Source: a virus
Virus record (IMG/VR): IMGVR_UViG_3300044678_001403
Span: 1 to 41,686 of that record
Reading direction: 5' to 3' (one strand)
DNA: 41,686 nt
Numbering within the stretch: the stretch's first letter is position 1; the number at the start of each line of letters is the position of its first letter. The notes under the pieces are model-generated. The model had not been told where the DNA came from and searched no databases. It was given only the letters and a program-made list of their open reading frames with translations. Positions 21,031-27,744 of this stretch are shown here, one piece after another. The translations under genes were made by a program, and so were the position numbers.

Positions 21031-21165
21031 TTAATATTCGCGACCGTACCCGTCCCCGTACCCGTCCCCGTACCCGGACCCGTCCCCGTACCCGTACCCG
21101 TCCCCGTACCCGTACCCGTACCCGGACCCGTCCCCGTGTCCGTCTAAAATTAAAACCCTTTGCAT
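21031..21165 (-). CDS. Possible Gly-Tyr/Asp repeat micro-protein
   Basis: 44 residues. An ordinary start (MQRVLILDGHGDGSGYG) leads into alternating Gly with Tyr, Asp or Ser to the end (GREY). ATG 21165 overlaps the upstream gene by 16 bases, and no ribosome site is seen. Nearly every glycine codon is GGG, so the pattern may be a DNA hexamer expansion and not selected protein. Reading frame is kept open across the whole repeat, which slightly favours coding. Confidence 0.35.
   Translation of the reverse strand: MQRVLILDGHGDGSGYGYGYGDGYGYGDGSGYGDGYGDGYGREY
21044..21139. repeat. Hexanucleotide tandem repeat (CCCGTA/CCCGTC/CCCGGA)
   Basis: About 16 hexamer units starting CCCG and ending TA, TC or GA run without a break from just upstream of DUF669. 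Hexamer length keeps one open frame on each strand. Such repeats change copy number easily by slippage. Confidence 0.85.
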
Positions 21166-21464
21166 GGTATCAAGTGGATAAGACTTTTTAATGGGGCCAA
21201 CACGATTCCACACTCGTCCAACTTGGTCTCTTTCAATGGGCCATTACGAAGTTCACCAAGCCCTTTGGTAGTTCCCCAAATGCGAATGTTTCTTGCGTTT
21301 TCAATGTTCACCCAACCATCTCGGATGGTTACGTTCCCAACGTAAACAAACCCTTTGTCGAGCACTACAATCTGCTGTTCGGGAACGATTTGTTCAGCTT
21401 GTTTTTCTTGTTTTTCTTGTCCAAGTGCCACTTTTAGCAGCATTTCAATTAGTTCTTTGTTCAT
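21150..21464 (-). CDS. Hypothetical protein
   Basis: 104 residues. There is an N-terminal helix (MNKELIEMLLKVALGQEKQE) rich in Gln and Glu to about residue 32, then a beta-rich part with hydrophobic strands (IVVLDKGFVYVGNVTIRDGW). The family is not recognised. ATG 21464 follows the leader GTAAACTAAAAATAAA. It lies between Sak4 and DUF669, so it may serve the recombination module. Confidence 0.6.
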   Translation of the reverse strand: MNKELIEMLLKVALGQEKQEKQAEQIVPEQQIVVLDKGFVYVGNVTIRDGWVNIENARNIRIWGTTKGLGELRNGPLKETKLDECGIVLAPLKSLIHLIPCKGF

Positions 21465-21476
21465 TTTATTTTTAGT

Positions 21477-22319
21477 TTACTTAGTGGTGTCGATACGTTT
21501 GCCTGCGCGGATCTTGGCGAGCACCTTACCAAGGTCAGCGGGTTCCTGGAGCTCAAGCGTGCCTGAGCGGTCTTTTGCGGGGTAGCCCCACGGGTTTTGC
21601 TGGTGACAGACAAAAGCGCGGTACTGCGACTTGTCCTCAGCCTCAAAGTTCTGAAGCGTCAGAACGAGGTCAAAGATACCGGGCAACTCGCGACCCGTTT
21701 TCGAGCCTTCGATTTGAACGTCCCAGTACTTGCGTTTGAGCTCATCCTCCTGCTGCTCCAGAATGCCAACGAGCACCACGTTCTTGTGGCAGTGCTGAAG
21801 CTGGGTCACCCAACGGATCATCTCGCGTCCAAGAAGCCCGTAGGCTCCGCGGATGTCGGGTTTACCGGTCTTCTCGCTGAAGGCGTCTGGCTGCGTCTGG
21901 CACCACGCAAAGCACATCCGGCTTGCGACGGTGATGGAGTCCACGAACAGCGTCTCGTACTGTTTGTGATTGTCCGGTGAGCCGAAGGCTTCGCACACCT
22001 GCTTGTAGGCAGCTGCACTGTAGCTGCCGTTGGCATCAGCTGGATCAGGCCCGCCAAGCCAGAGAGCGATAGCTTTTGCTAGCTCCCACGGGTGCGCCGC
22101 CATGTCGTTTGAGGTCGCCCGGATGTCCAGCACATCCCCCTTCCAGTCTTTGCCAAGCGCCAGCGTGCCGGCTTCAAGGTCAACGAACAGGGTGGTCTTG
22201 GCGTCCAGCGTGCGGGCTTGGTAGGTTTTGCCGACACCGGCAGGGCCGAATACAACCGCCTTCACGCAGTCCGACGTGCGCTTGAGACGCTCGTCCGCTT
22301 TGATGATTTTGAGCGCCAT
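21477..22319 (-). CDS. Sak4-type AAA ATPase (RecA-like recombinase)
   Basis: 280 residues from ATG 22319. Walker A is GPAGVGKT (25-32), followed by a strand ending in LFVDLEAGTLAL (about 43-54, a Walker B-like acid) and LFVDSITVASRM further on. This is the AAA_24 family that includes phage Sak4, a RecA-core protein acting with an SSB-like partner in single-strand annealing and recombination-dependent replication. The DUF669 gene lies two genes downstream. ATG 22319 follows the previous stop by 1 base; an upstream start would run into the neighbouring gene. Confidence 0.85.
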   Translation of the reverse strand: MALKIIKADERLKRTSDCVKAVVFGPAGVGKTYQARTLDAKTTLFVDLEAGTLALGKDWKGDVLDIRATSNDMAAHPWELAKAIALWLGGPDPADANGSYSAAAYKQVCEAFGSPDNHKQYETLFVDSITVASRMCFAWCQTQPDAFSEKTGKPDIRGAYGLLGREMIRWVTQLQHCHKNVVLVGILEQQEDELKRKYWDVQIEGSKTGRELPGIFDLVLTLQNFEAEDKSQYRAFVCHQQNPWGYPAKDRSGTLELQEPADLGKVLAKIRAGKRIDTTK

Positions 22320-22320
22320 G

Positions 22321-22719
22321 TTACGCGAAGCGGATTTTGGGCTCGCTGTACTTGGTTGTGCGGGCGTCGAGAACACGCTTAAGGACGCTCTCGTCCCCAA
22401 TCTTCTCAATCATCCGCGCCGGCACACTCATCTTGGTGGCGATGAGCTGGCGTGCGTCATCGAGCGGAAGCGCCTCCCAGAGGGATTGCAGCTTGCCCTG
22501 ATCCCAGAGGTAAGTTGCCTTAACCTCGTAGGTGAGCTTGACGTCGTCAACCGTTGTCGTCAGTTCCCCGTGTCCCTTGCCGGACTCGGCCAGCTTGTTC
22601 TGGAGGTCAGCGCCGACCATGTTGAGTGCAGCCTGCTCCAGTGCGGTTATCTCGTCCTCAAGAGAGGCGATTTTGGTGTTCCGCTTCGATATCTCGAAGC
22701 GTATTTGTTTCAGTGTCAT
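22321..22719 (-). CDS. Hypothetical protein with N-terminal coiled coil
   Basis: 132 residues. Residues 1-35 form a charged helix (IRFEISKRNTKIASLEDEIT), followed by a mixed alpha/beta part (YEVKATYLWDQGKLQSLWEA). The family is not recognised. ATG 22719 follows ACTGAACTACAACAAA and lies inside the end of the HTH gene (62-base overlap). It is 1 base before the Sak4 start, so the two are probably co-translated. Confidence 0.65.
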   Translation of the reverse strand: MTLKQIRFEISKRNTKIASLEDEITALEQAALNMVGADLQNKLAESGKGHGELTTTVDDVKLTYEVKATYLWDQGKLQSLWEALPLDDARQLIATKMSVPARMIEKIGDESVLKRVLDARTTKYSEPKIRFA

Positions 22720-22957
22720 TTTGTTGTAGTTCAGTTTTCAGTCTTGGGCACATATCTTCCAGACGGAGACTCCAGCCTTCCTTATGCGCGATGGAGACCA
22801 ACGCGCAAAACTTATCCAGCGGGATTTTCCCCTTCTCGATCCACTTGGCCAGCGTTCTCGGCTGAACAAGCACACCGTGGAAGAGCAACTTCTTCCAGAG
22901 GTTTTTGACGCCTCCGAAGCTGTTGACCACGCGCCGACCGTTTATGGTGTAACTCAT
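22658..22957 (-). CDS. Small HTH DNA-binding protein (possible regulator)
   Basis: 99 residues from ATG 22957. Residues about 12-58 (FGGVKNLWKKLLFHGVLVQP, RTLAKWIEKGKIPLDKFCAL) look like a Cro/CI-type helix-turn-helix, followed by a short charged tail. It is the first gene of the minus-strand early region. Its own start is 15 bases from a perfect 7-bp inverted repeat (22973-22991), the arrangement of an autoregulated phage regulator. An upstream TTG/ATG start (22996) would cover that repeat and is less likely. Fold assignment is by eye. Confidence 0.6.
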   Translation of the reverse strand: MSYTINGRRVVNSFGGVKNLWKKLLFHGVLVQPRTLAKWIEKGKIPLDKFCALVSIAHKEGWSLRLEDMCPRLKTELQQNDTETNTLRDIEAEHQNRLS

Positions 22958-22972
22958 GGCGCCGATGACTGT

Positions 22973-22991
22973 GCGCGAAAATCGTTCGCGC
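22973..22991. promoter_or_regulatory. Candidate operator of the HTH regulator
   Basis: GCGCGAA and TTCGCGC flank AATCG as a perfect 7-bp inverted repeat. It lies between the HTH gene (minus) and the plus-strand gene at 23047, so one dimer bound here could control both. Confidence 0.55.
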
Positions 22992-23046
22992 TGCAATAGG
23001 TTTTTTCATTTCGTCGTAAGGCGCTCTGCCGTAACGTCCAACGCCC

Positions 23047-23280
23047 ATGGAACCCGTCTCATCCAGCGAACTTGTTGCACGATTCACCGGTATTCACAAC
23101 GCTCCCGCGGGGCTTGTGACGCTTGCTCCGAAGGTTTACTCCGAGTCAGGCCCGATTGCGACCATGGGAAGCGCCATGCCGCCGGACACCATTATCCCCA
23201 AGGGCGCAGGGATTTACGACGAGAATGGGATGCTTCCAACCATCAAAGGCAAAGGCCTTGAGTTCATCGCTTACGCTTAG
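23047..23280 (+). CDS. Hypothetical small plus-strand protein
   Basis: 77 residues, soluble, Gly/Pro-rich with beta character (PKVYSESGPIATMGSAMPPD). ATG 23047 lies 90 bases from the divergent HTH gene, and its last 17 bases overlap the end of the lysozyme gene tail to tail. It is the only plus-strand gene in this half of the map and separates the early minus region from the late region. The family is not recognised. Confidence 0.5.
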   Translation: MEPVSSSELVARFTGIHNAPAGLVTLAPKVYSESGPIATMGSAMPPDTIIPKGAGIYDENGMLPTIKGKGLEFIAYA

Positions 23281-23890
23281 GCTCAAGTGCCTTCTCAAAC
23301 AACTCGGCTTCTGCATCGCGCCGACGTTGTAAACTGTTGGTATCAGGCCACAAGCGACGCATGGAACGAATAAGGTCGGGAACGTCGCGGTTCCGTCCTT
23401 GGCGGAGCGCGGTTTGAATCTCCAGCATTTCCGCTCGGCGTTGGCCGGCCAGGTCGGTTCCGCGGTTGAAGATCAGTGAAATCAGGGCGTCGCGTGCTTC
23501 TGGGGGAAGCATGATTGCTTGGGGGTAGGTACGGAGGGTTGCCATGTAAAAACGGGGGAGCGTGATCCGCTGAAAAGCGTCGAGGGCTTTTTCCCAAGGG
23601 ATTTCGATGTCGCGGAGGTCGGGGTTGGCGCGGAGAAAATCGCGAGCGGCGGTGGCTTTGATACCAAGTGCGGCGCGGAGCTGGGCGGCGTTGTCGTCGG
23701 CGAGCACGTTTTTCCACGCCTCGTCAAACTGCGCGGGCGAGTTGTATCCGCAGTCCCAGCCGATTCCAATCGTGACGCCGGATTGGACGCCGGGCCAAGT
23801 GGGGCGCGAGAGAAACTTGCGGTAATAGGCTTCGCCCCCTCCGACTTCGTAGTCGAGGAGAAGCTGGAGGCCTTTTGGCGAGAGGGTCAT
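23264..23890 (-). CDS. Endolysin, lysozyme family
   Basis: 208 residues from ATG 23890. LLLDYEVGGGEAYYRKFLSR (about 10-29, with E15 as likely catalytic acid) and PGVQSGVTIGIGWDCGYN (about 34-51) match the T4-lysozyme-like glycoside hydrolase pattern E...T of phage muramidases. A helical C-terminal half follows, with basic end (EPKRKR). It cleaves peptidoglycan at lysis. ATG 23890 overlaps the preceding membrane-protein stop by 4 bases. There is no signal peptide, so it needs a holin for release. Confidence 0.85.
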   Translation of the reverse strand: MTLSPKGLQLLLDYEVGGGEAYYRKFLSRPTWPGVQSGVTIGIGWDCGYNSPAQFDEAWKNVLADDNAAQLRAALGIKATAARDFLRANPDLRDIEIPWEKALDAFQRITLPRFYMATLRTYPQAIMLPPEARDALISLIFNRGTDLAGQRRAEMLEIQTALRQGRNRDVPDLIRSMRRLWPDTNSLQRRRDAEAELFEKALEPKRKR

Positions 23891-24054
23891 TTGTGCCGGT
23901 CTCCAACGCGTTCTGCCAGCTCCGAAACCTTTTCCCACAGCTTCGAGCGGTCAATCTCGCAGTCCTTTATCTTGCTTGCCAGCCACCAGATAGCGATACC
24001 CATGGCCGCAGCAAGCGGCCCCTGTGAAATGATTGCATCGACCATCTTGTCCAT
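23887..24054 (-). CDS. Small membrane protein of the lysis cassette
   Basis: 55 residues. There is one hydrophobic segment (about 8-26, ISQGPLAAAMGIAIWWLASK) and then a charged helix (IDRSKLWEKVSELAERVGDR). This build is like phage membrane-anchored accessory or XhlA-type lysis proteins. ATG 24054 overlaps the previous stop as TAATG and has AAAGGAAAAG upstream. Its stop overlaps the lysozyme start. Holin or holin-modulator is the likely role, by position. Confidence 0.7.
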   Translation of the reverse strand: MDKMVDAIISQGPLAAAMGIAIWWLASKIKDCEIDRSKLWEKVSELAERVGDRHK

Positions 24055-24221
24055 TATGACTTTTCCTTTCTGAATATGTTGATGGCTGAGTACACACTCA
24101 CACCGGCGGTGAGAATAGCGTCTGCTTGGTCGGGCGCAATACGAACTCCAAAGACCGTGAGCAGGCTGATAATGCCGCGCCATGTGGACGGCTCCATTAA
24201 ACGAGCGAGGATGTATTTCAT
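24054..24221 (-). CDS. Holin-like small protein
   Basis: 55 residues beginning MKYILARLMEPSTWRGIISL. EPSTWRG followed by a hydrophobic helix, an acidic turn (PDQADAI) and a second hydrophobic stretch is typical of short phage holins of the two-helix type. It overlaps both neighbours (ATGA above, TAATG below). It would make the membrane lesion that releases the lysozyme. Confidence 0.7.
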   Translation of the reverse strand: MKYILARLMEPSTWRGIISLLTVFGVRIAPDQADAILTAGVSVYSAINIFRKEKS

Positions 24222-24511
24222 GGGTGTGTGTGTTTTGCAATGAGTGCCACGGCGACAACCGCAGCGGTTGGGTAAACGAAGTCAGTGATGCCCTTGAGCG
24301 TCCATGCACGGGGCTGTAAACCGCCCCAGAAGGGCATATTTGCACGCCGCCCACCGTAGTTGTGCTCGATGTTGCGGTACTCGGCCTGCGCGTATTCGCG
24401 GCCCACGAAGTACGCTGACCCCGCAGCCGCGCCTGTCCACCAGTTGCCCGTCACCATGGCGATGACGGACTGGATGGCGAGCGCGATGAGCGGGTGGGCT
24501 AGGTGGTGCAT
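24218..24511 (-). CDS. Membrane protein of the lysis cassette
   Basis: 97 residues. Hydrophobic segments lie at about 4-36 (LIALAIQSVIAMVTGNWWTG) and about 76-94 (FVYPTAAVVAVALIA), with a basic, Gly/Asn-rich loop between (YRNIEHNYGGRRANMPFWGG). The central EYAQAEYR pattern recurs in phage proteins next to lysis genes. It could be a second holin or antiholin. ATG 24511 is 17 bases after the beta-helix protein stop. Confidence 0.65.
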   Translation of the reverse strand: MHHLAHPLIALAIQSVIAMVTGNWWTGAAAGSAYFVGREYAQAEYRNIEHNYGGRRANMPFWGGLQPRAWTLKGITDFVYPTAAVVAVALIAKHTHP

Positions 24512-24527
24512 GGGTTAGCTTCTCAGA

Positions 24528-25991
24528 TTACATTACCTTCTTCAGAACCGTTGGAAGAACAGAGTAAGTGATTTGAGCCGTATCATTTGGAGCGAGATAA
24601 AGAGTCGCCCCAGTCGTGTTCTGAATGGTCTGTCCTGACTGCTTAATGTCGCTCACGGTTCCGCCAAGAATATACAAGGTCGTCTGGGTGTGACCATTGG
24701 TGAATGTCCAAGGACTAGCTCCTACAGTTTGCCCTGCAATGGCTTGGAAGTTGTAACCGGTGTTTGCTGCTACAAGGCAACTTGTTGTTCCACTCGCATT
24801 GTCAATCAAGCCACCAGTCGTATTGCCCGTGACGTCGTTCCCTGTGACTTGAAACGTATCACAAGTTCCATCGAGTTTGATTCCGTAGTTGTTTGGTCCT
24901 CTGGCAGCAATGTTTCCTGCACGGTGACCAGTGACTACAAAGTCAGAACAGTTGTTGAACCGAAGCCCTGCATCAGCGTTGCTGCTTGAGTGCCCACCGG
25001 TGACAGTGACGTTTTTGCACGCCGTGCCATTTACGAGCAGACCCGAGTCGCCGTTATCGACGAACTGACAGTTCCCAAAGTCAAGACCATCGACTGTACC
25101 GCCTCCAGAAGCCTCAACAAAGCACCCGAACTTGGCTTGAGATAGACCGAACCAGCAGTTCACGAACTGCGTGTCGTAGACGCCTCCAGAGGGCGTAATC
25201 ACCGCTGACGAAACGGCGGTTCCACTAGCGTTGTTTTTGGCTGAATCGAATGCGCAGTTACTCGCCATGAATGCGTAGCAGTTCAGGCTTGCGGCTGTTG
25301 AGATACTCAAGGCAACGCCATGAAGCGTGATGTTCACTGAGTCCATGAACAACGTGTCACCGTTGTTAACCTTCACGCCGAAGTCAGGCCAAGGGCCAGC
25401 ATTTGAACCTGAAGCTATCACGTCAGTGATGACAAGGTTCGAGAAGTTGTCGGCATTTATCGCCCCTCCTCCTGCGACCGTAGCAGGTGATGTGAAGCGC
25501 AGTGATTCAAGTTGTGCGCCAACTGGCAACTTTGAGCCAACAACAGAACCCACGTTGATGCCGATGTAATATCCAGAGAGTTCGCAGTCTAAAACAACCG
25601 ATCCATTTTCAAGGATGTTGACGTGCGCTCCTGATGTTCTGGAAACTGACGAGGCAATCTTTAAGGATTCAATCCCAGAGGATACACCAAGCGAAACGAC
25701 GTTGCCGGTTGCGCTGGATGTCAGCAAGACGGAACCATAAGGGTTTTGTCCTACAAGACGAACTCCGTCAGGGATGCTTATGGAGGTAATCTTGTAAGTA
25801 CCGCTTGTGAGTTGAACATTCCCGCCAAATGAAACCGAGTTTAATGCCGCCTGAATGGCTGCGGTGTCGTCTGTAGTACCGTCTCCAACGGCACCGAACT
25901 GCTTTACAGTGACAACCAACGGTATGTTTTCAAACTGCTGAATCGTCCCAGCGTTTAGCTTGTCTGCGTTCTGAAATGCTTTGCTGCTCAT
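24528..25991 (-). CDS. Pectate-lyase-fold tail protein (possible depolymerase)
   Basis: 487 residues. VKQFGAVGDGTTDDTAAIQA (about 30-49) is the classic start of a right-handed parallel beta-helix, and Asn/Gly/Val-rich strand repeats continue to about 430, as in polysaccharide-degrading tailspikes. It lacks the P22-like head-binding domain found in the protein at 26185, so it may attach through another tail protein. ATG 25991 overlaps the 66-residue gene by 4 bases. Substrate and catalytic acids cannot be read safely. Confidence 0.75.
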   Translation of the reverse strand: MSSKAFQNADKLNAGTIQQFENIPLVVTVKQFGAVGDGTTDDTAAIQAALNSVSFGGNVQLTSGTYKITSISIPDGVRLVGQNPYGSVLLTSSATGNVVSLGVSSGIESLKIASSVSRTSGAHVNILENGSVVLDCELSGYYIGINVGSVVGSKLPVGAQLESLRFTSPATVAGGGAINADNFSNLVITDVIASGSNAGPWPDFGVKVNNGDTLFMDSVNITLHGVALSISTAASLNCYAFMASNCAFDSAKNNASGTAVSSAVITPSGGVYDTQFVNCWFGLSQAKFGCFVEASGGGTVDGLDFGNCQFVDNGDSGLLVNGTACKNVTVTGGHSSSNADAGLRFNNCSDFVVTGHRAGNIAARGPNNYGIKLDGTCDTFQVTGNDVTGNTTGGLIDNASGTTSCLVAANTGYNFQAIAGQTVGASPWTFTNGHTQTTLYILGGTVSDIKQSGQTIQNTTGATLYLAPNDTAQITYSVLPTVLKKVM

Positions 25992-26188
25992 AGGTTGTTA
26001 GGCGAATTGTCTGCTTGTTGAATCGGTATAGCCCCTGTTGGCCCTTCAATACGGGAATCAAACTGTTTTTGAATCTGCGTGTTTATGTATTGAATCAACG
26101 GTGCTGCAATACGGAACGGAAGTTCGATTAGCGCGTCGTTAAGCACCTTGAGTTGGTCTTGGGTGAAGGTGATGGTTACTGGGTTCAT
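25988..26188 (-). CDS. Small conserved-type tail-region protein
   Basis: 66 residues beginning MNPVTITFTQDQLKVLNDAL, with a helical middle (PFRIAAPLIQYINTQIQKQF) and a Pro/Asn tail. It fits the short 'ITFTQDQL' proteins found beside phage tail fibre genes, of unknown function. It overlaps both neighbours by 4 bases, so it sits as a coupled gene between the two beta-helix proteins. It might be a chaperone or linker for them. Confidence 0.65.
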   Translation of the reverse strand: MNPVTITFTQDQLKVLNDALIELPFRIAAPLIQYINTQIQKQFDSRIEGPTGAIPIQQADNSPNNL

Positions 26189-27738
26189 GGTTCGTAATAC
26201 GGAATCAATTTGATGAATCCTCCAATTTCCACCTTGAGATAACCAGTCGGATTTGCTGGAAGAACTTGTGCAGCACCTGCAACACCGCGAGTAGTCTGAG
26301 TTATGCCGTTGTTGAAGGCGCACCGGCCATCCTGTTTGATTGAGAACTTATCAGTTCCTGTTCCATCAGTGTAAATTAGCCACGCACTTGCTGCCACAGG
26401 AGTGCCTACGCCAGCAACACGAATTGCTTCTTTAGTAGGCGAGTGTTTGGCAACAATTGCCGTGTGAGTGCCAGTGCTGGTAGAGTCAACAAACAGCCCG
26501 TAAGTTGTGATTGCATCCTGATCTAGATAGATGCCAGTCAAAAATCGCTGCGGAGACGATCCTTCTCTGCCTAGGTGAATCCCAATGCTTGAGTTTGCTG
26601 TTCCGCCAGCCCCAATTGTAAGGGCAATAGGATGTTGCTGTGTGGTTCCAATAGAGCGATTCGGTGGAAGATTCGAGGATGGGGCTGCACCATGGTTAAA
26701 TGAGTCAATCTCATTAGTGGCAACGCCAGTATTAGCATACTGTCTCCCTTCAGCATAAATGCCGAACACTTGATTTCCGTCACTTATGTTTTTCCCATAT
26801 CCAGTCACACCAGTAGGGAAAGCAAAAGTGTTTGCTGGCAGATTGTTTTCAGCAAGGCCGACAATCGAGTTGTGGTAACCAGCACCAAACACTTTCATTG
26901 AAACGGCAGCGAACCCAGGTGCTGGATCAATTGAATTTGTTCCGGTGAAAGATGCTCCACTGGTGACAAGACGACGCTGAGATGTCACCACGCCATCCGT
27001 CTTATAGGTGCCAGGTGGAACATACACAGGAACGCCAGTTGCAATTGCCGAGTTAAACGCCGCCGTATCATCGGTGCTGCCATCCCCAGCTGCCCCGAAG
27101 TCCTTCACGCTGATGAACTCGCCGAGCTTCTCCTCGACGTTCGTGAACACCGAGTCCATCGCAGGCAGCTTGTAGGTGACGTCTTGAGCGTCGATGTTTG
27201 CGGCGGTGTCGTAGTTGTAGCCGATGTCGAAGACGAACTCGTCCCCGTTGTCTGCCCCAGCCGTCAGGGTAATCTGGCTGTAGCCGGTCTCGGTGTAGTC
27301 TTGACCTACGATGAGCCGCAGCCCGTTGCGGTAGACGAACAAGTTGTTCGTCCCAGGGATGTAGGTGCGGCTGAGGTTGAACACCGTCTGCCCCGCGATG
27401 GCGGTGATGACCTGCTGGTAGGTGCTGCCGGCGTTTGTGCTGGGGTCGCGGTAGTTGAGGTCAGAGAAGACCAGTGCGCCCTTGTTGTTGGTGACGCGCA
27501 GGGAGTAGGTGACGAATGCCGTGTAGATGCGCCCTGGGGAGCCGTTGCGCGAGAGGTAGCCGTTGATGGTGCGGATGGGCTGCGCGGCTGGCTGGGTGAG
27601 TGCTTCGTCCCAGTATACCGGTATCGGGTCGGTGACAGGGTTCAGGTTGGCGGAGCCAACGTAGACGTAACCGTTGTTGAGCGGCGAGCCGTCGGTGTCG
27701 TTGAAGGACGGGAAAGGGGAGGTGATGGCGTATGACAT
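26185..27738 (-). CDS. Tailspike with P22-like head-binding domain
   Basis: 517 residues. Residues about 1-110 (FNDTDGSPLNNGYVYVGSAN, then VYWDEALTQPAAQPIRTING and YLSRNGSPGRIY) match the P22 tailspike N-terminal head-binding domain. A repeat-like beta region follows. From about 212 VKDFGAAGDGSTDDTAAFNS begins a beta-helix, and a C-terminal part (about 340-517) is different in character. It trimerises on the tail and binds or cuts surface polysaccharide. The N-terminal region (26900 up) is GC-richer than the variable C-terminal half, which suggests C-terminal swapping. Confidence 0.85.
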   Translation of the reverse strand: MSYAITSPFPSFNDTDGSPLNNGYVYVGSANLNPVTDPIPVYWDEALTQPAAQPIRTINGYLSRNGSPGRIYTAFVTYSLRVTNNKGALVFSDLNYRDPSTNAGSTYQQVITAIAGQTVFNLSRTYIPGTNNLFVYRNGLRLIVGQDYTETGYSQITLTAGADNGDEFVFDIGYNYDTAANIDAQDVTYKLPAMDSVFTNVEEKLGEFISVKDFGAAGDGSTDDTAAFNSAIATGVPVYVPPGTYKTDGVVTSQRRLVTSGASFTGTNSIDPAPGFAAVSMKVFGAGYHNSIVGLAENNLPANTFAFPTGVTGYGKNISDGNQVFGIYAEGRQYANTGVATNEIDSFNHGAAPSSNLPPNRSIGTTQQHPIALTIGAGGTANSSIGIHLGREGSSPQRFLTGIYLDQDAITTYGLFVDSTSTGTHTAIVAKHSPTKEAIRVAGVGTPVAASAWLIYTDGTGTDKFSIKQDGRCAFNNGITQTTRGVAGAAQVLPANPTGYLKVEIGGFIKLIPYYEP

Positions 27739-27744
27739 GGCGGT

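Noticed and set aside
21044-21139. Tandem repeat as a CRISPR array
   Set aside because: Units are 6 bases with no unique spacers, so it is a microsatellite.
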